From Bradyrhizobium sp. BRP22 (GTDB lineage: Bacteria > Pseudomonadota > Alphaproteobacteria > Rhizobiales > Xanthobacteraceae): a DNA stretch of 64,000 nt. How positions within the stretch are numbered: the stretch's first letter is position 1; each line of letters opens with the position of its first letter. A model generated the notes under the pieces. It had not been told where the DNA came from. It searched no databases and saw nothing but the letters and a program-made list of their open reading frames with translations. This document shows, in pieces, positions 62,952 through 64,000 of this stretch. The stretch spans positions 62,001 through 126,000 of the forward strand of contig NZ_JADYVX010000022.1 in the NCBI RefSeq assembly GCF_020194175.1, in the 5' to 3' direction. A program made the translations under genes and the position numbers.

Positions 62952-64000
62952 TTGAGTGAGCAGAACCAAATCGCCCCGGCGCCCCTGAACAGGATTGCGC
63001 CGTCGCCGGCTCCGGCCCCCACGGCTCCGCCACCCAAGCCGTCGGTTGCACCTTCGAGCACCTGGGGGCGGCTGGCGATTCCGGTATTCGCCGTGCTCGC
63101 CGCCTTCGCCTTTATTGCGCTCGCCACATTGCGCTGGGACGAATGGGTGGGCGCCGCCACGATCCAGACCACCAACGACGCCTATGTCCGCGCCGAGCTG
63201 ACGCGGCTGAGCAGCCGTGTTGCCGGCGAGGTGTTGACAGTGGCAGTGAAGGATTTCCAGCACGTCAAGGCCGGCGACCTCCTGGTGCAGATCGATCCCG
63301 CCGATTACCAGGCCCAGGTCGCACAGGCGGAAGCCGGTGTTGCCGCCGCGCAGGCCGCGCTCGACAATCTGAACAACCAGGTCGAACTGCAATACGCGAC
63401 GATTGCGCAGGCCGAGGCCGCGCAAGTCTCCGCGGCGGCGTTGGAGGTCGAGGCACGTCAGGAACAGGAGCGCCAGCAATCGTTGTCGCAGACCGACGCG
63501 GGCACGCGGCAACGGCTCGAGCAGGCGACGGCGGCCTATGCAAAAGCGCAGGCCGATGTACGCGCGAGCCGCGCCGTGATCGCCGCGCAGCGCCATCAGC
63601 TCGAGGTGCTGCAGGGTACCAAGAAACAACGCGCCGCCGATCTCGATGCCGCCAAGGCGCAGCTCGCCGCCGCGAAGCTCAAGCTCGGCTACACCAAAAT
63701 CGTGGCGCCGTTCGACGGCGTTGTCGGTGAGCGACAGGTGCAGCCGGGCGATTACGTCAATATCGGCACCAATTTGATCAATGTCGTGCCGCTGCCGAAC
63801 GTCTATGTGATCGCCAATTACAAGGAGACCCAGCTCACGCGGGTGCGTCCGGGCCAACCGGTCGAGATCACCGTCGACAGCTTCCCGCGCGAGAAACTTC
63901 GTGGCCGTGTCGAGCGCATTGCGCCGGCCAGCGGCTCGCAATTCGCGCTCTTGCCGCCGGACAATGCCACCGGCAATTTCACCAAAGTCGTGCAGCGCAT
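62952..64000 (+). CDS. EmrA/HlyD-type membrane fusion protein, 3' end outside the window
   Basis: The visible 349 codons begin at a TTG (SEQNQIAPAPLNRIAPSPAP). A Pro-rich cytoplasmic segment, one membrane helix (LAIPVFAVLAAFAFIALATL) and the biotinyl-lipoyl domain (QTTNDAYVRAELTRLSSRVA, then VKAGDLLVQIDPADYQAQVA) follow. Next come a long coiled coil (about 63330-63680) and the second lipoyl half (LGYTKIVAPFDGVVGERQVQ). It is the periplasmic adaptor of an EmrAB-like efflux pump. The partner transporter should lie after 64000. Confidence 0.92.
   Translation, partial: MSEQNQIAPAPLNRIAPSPAPAPTAPPPKPSVAPSSTWGRLAIPVFAVLAAFAFIALATLRWDEWVGAATIQTTNDAYVRAELTRLSSRVAGEVLTVAVKDFQHVKAGDLLVQIDPADYQAQVAQAEAGVAAAQAALDNLNNQVELQYATIAQAEAAQVSAAALEVEARQEQERQQSLSQTDAGTRQRLEQATAAYAKAQADVRASRAVIAAQRHQLEVLQGTKKQRAADLDAAKAQLAAAKLKLGYTKIVAPFDGVVGERQVQPGDYVNIGTNLINVVPLPNVYVIANYKETQLTRVRPGQPVEITVDSFPREKLRGRVERIAPASGSQFALLPPDNATGNFTKVVQR

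Overview
The window reads as chromosomal DNA of a GC-rich alphaproteobacterium of the Bradyrhizobium / Rhodopseudomonas group. The evidence is the gene order around a conserved alphaproteobacterial replication-origin cluster, the his-hsl neighbourhood, and several families of short palindromic intergenic repeats that I associate with Bradyrhizobium. Almost everything is core genome. The accessory parts are one inserted mobile element and one decaying RTX secretion locus.

Layout. 1-941: 3' part of a membrane-bound diguanylate cyclase. 942-1960: repeat-filled gap. 1961-6161: leuS-lptE-holA. 6284-14590 (minus strand): parB, parA, rsmG, mnmG, mnmE, rho, hemJ, with four parS sites at 8779-10952. 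14591-15038: candidate chromosomal origin (five GANTC sites, TTCACA motifs, an AT-rich stretch) at the point where gene orientation diverges. 15039-17864: PPSR-maf-coaE-dnaQ. 17868-21572: secB (minus), Tim44-like, mltA, smr. 21667-24104: hslU, an AAC(6')-like acetyltransferase, hslV. 24347-29095: hisB-DUF2628-hisH-hisA-hisF-hisE-coaA. 29228-31465: hybrid histidine kinase. 31741-32208: small secreted protein between two copies of a MITE-like repeat.

32432-37626: comM (yifB) is split by a 3,648-bp element with perfect 23-bp terminal inverted repeats and a perfect 8-bp target duplication. It carries an IS1595-family transposase, a HEPN/Abi-like protein, a small XRE regulator, two coiled-coil proteins of unknown function, strong terminators, operator-like palindromes and a structured, tRNA-like non-coding segment. 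It is a transporter-type insertion sequence with passengers and is the most unusual object in the window.

37737-47180: metallo-hydrolase, gshB, yraN, rsmI, a lipoprotein of the penicillin-binding-protein-activator type, hemW, rdgB, rph, hrcA, grpE. 48551-51722: dnaK-dnaJ. 51918-54187: pmtA, an FMN reductase, pyrF, DUF1330. 54567-57259: an RTX repeat protein with a frameshift, then a type I secretion ATPase that carries a frameshift and is cut off after its Walker A motif, where it is joined to the tail of a LuxR-type regulator. 57274-64000: M23 peptidase, dapB, gpmA, GNAT, an Ada/Ogt-like methyltransferase, DUF2244, nth, and the 5' part of an EmrA/HlyD-type efflux adaptor.

Functionally the window joins chromosome replication and segregation (origin, parABS, holA, dnaQ), translation and tRNA modification (leuS, mnmEG, rsmG, rsmI), protein quality control (hslVU, hrcA-grpE-dnaKJ, secB), histidine biosynthesis, and cofactor and redox metabolism (coaA, coaE, gshB, hemJ, hemW).
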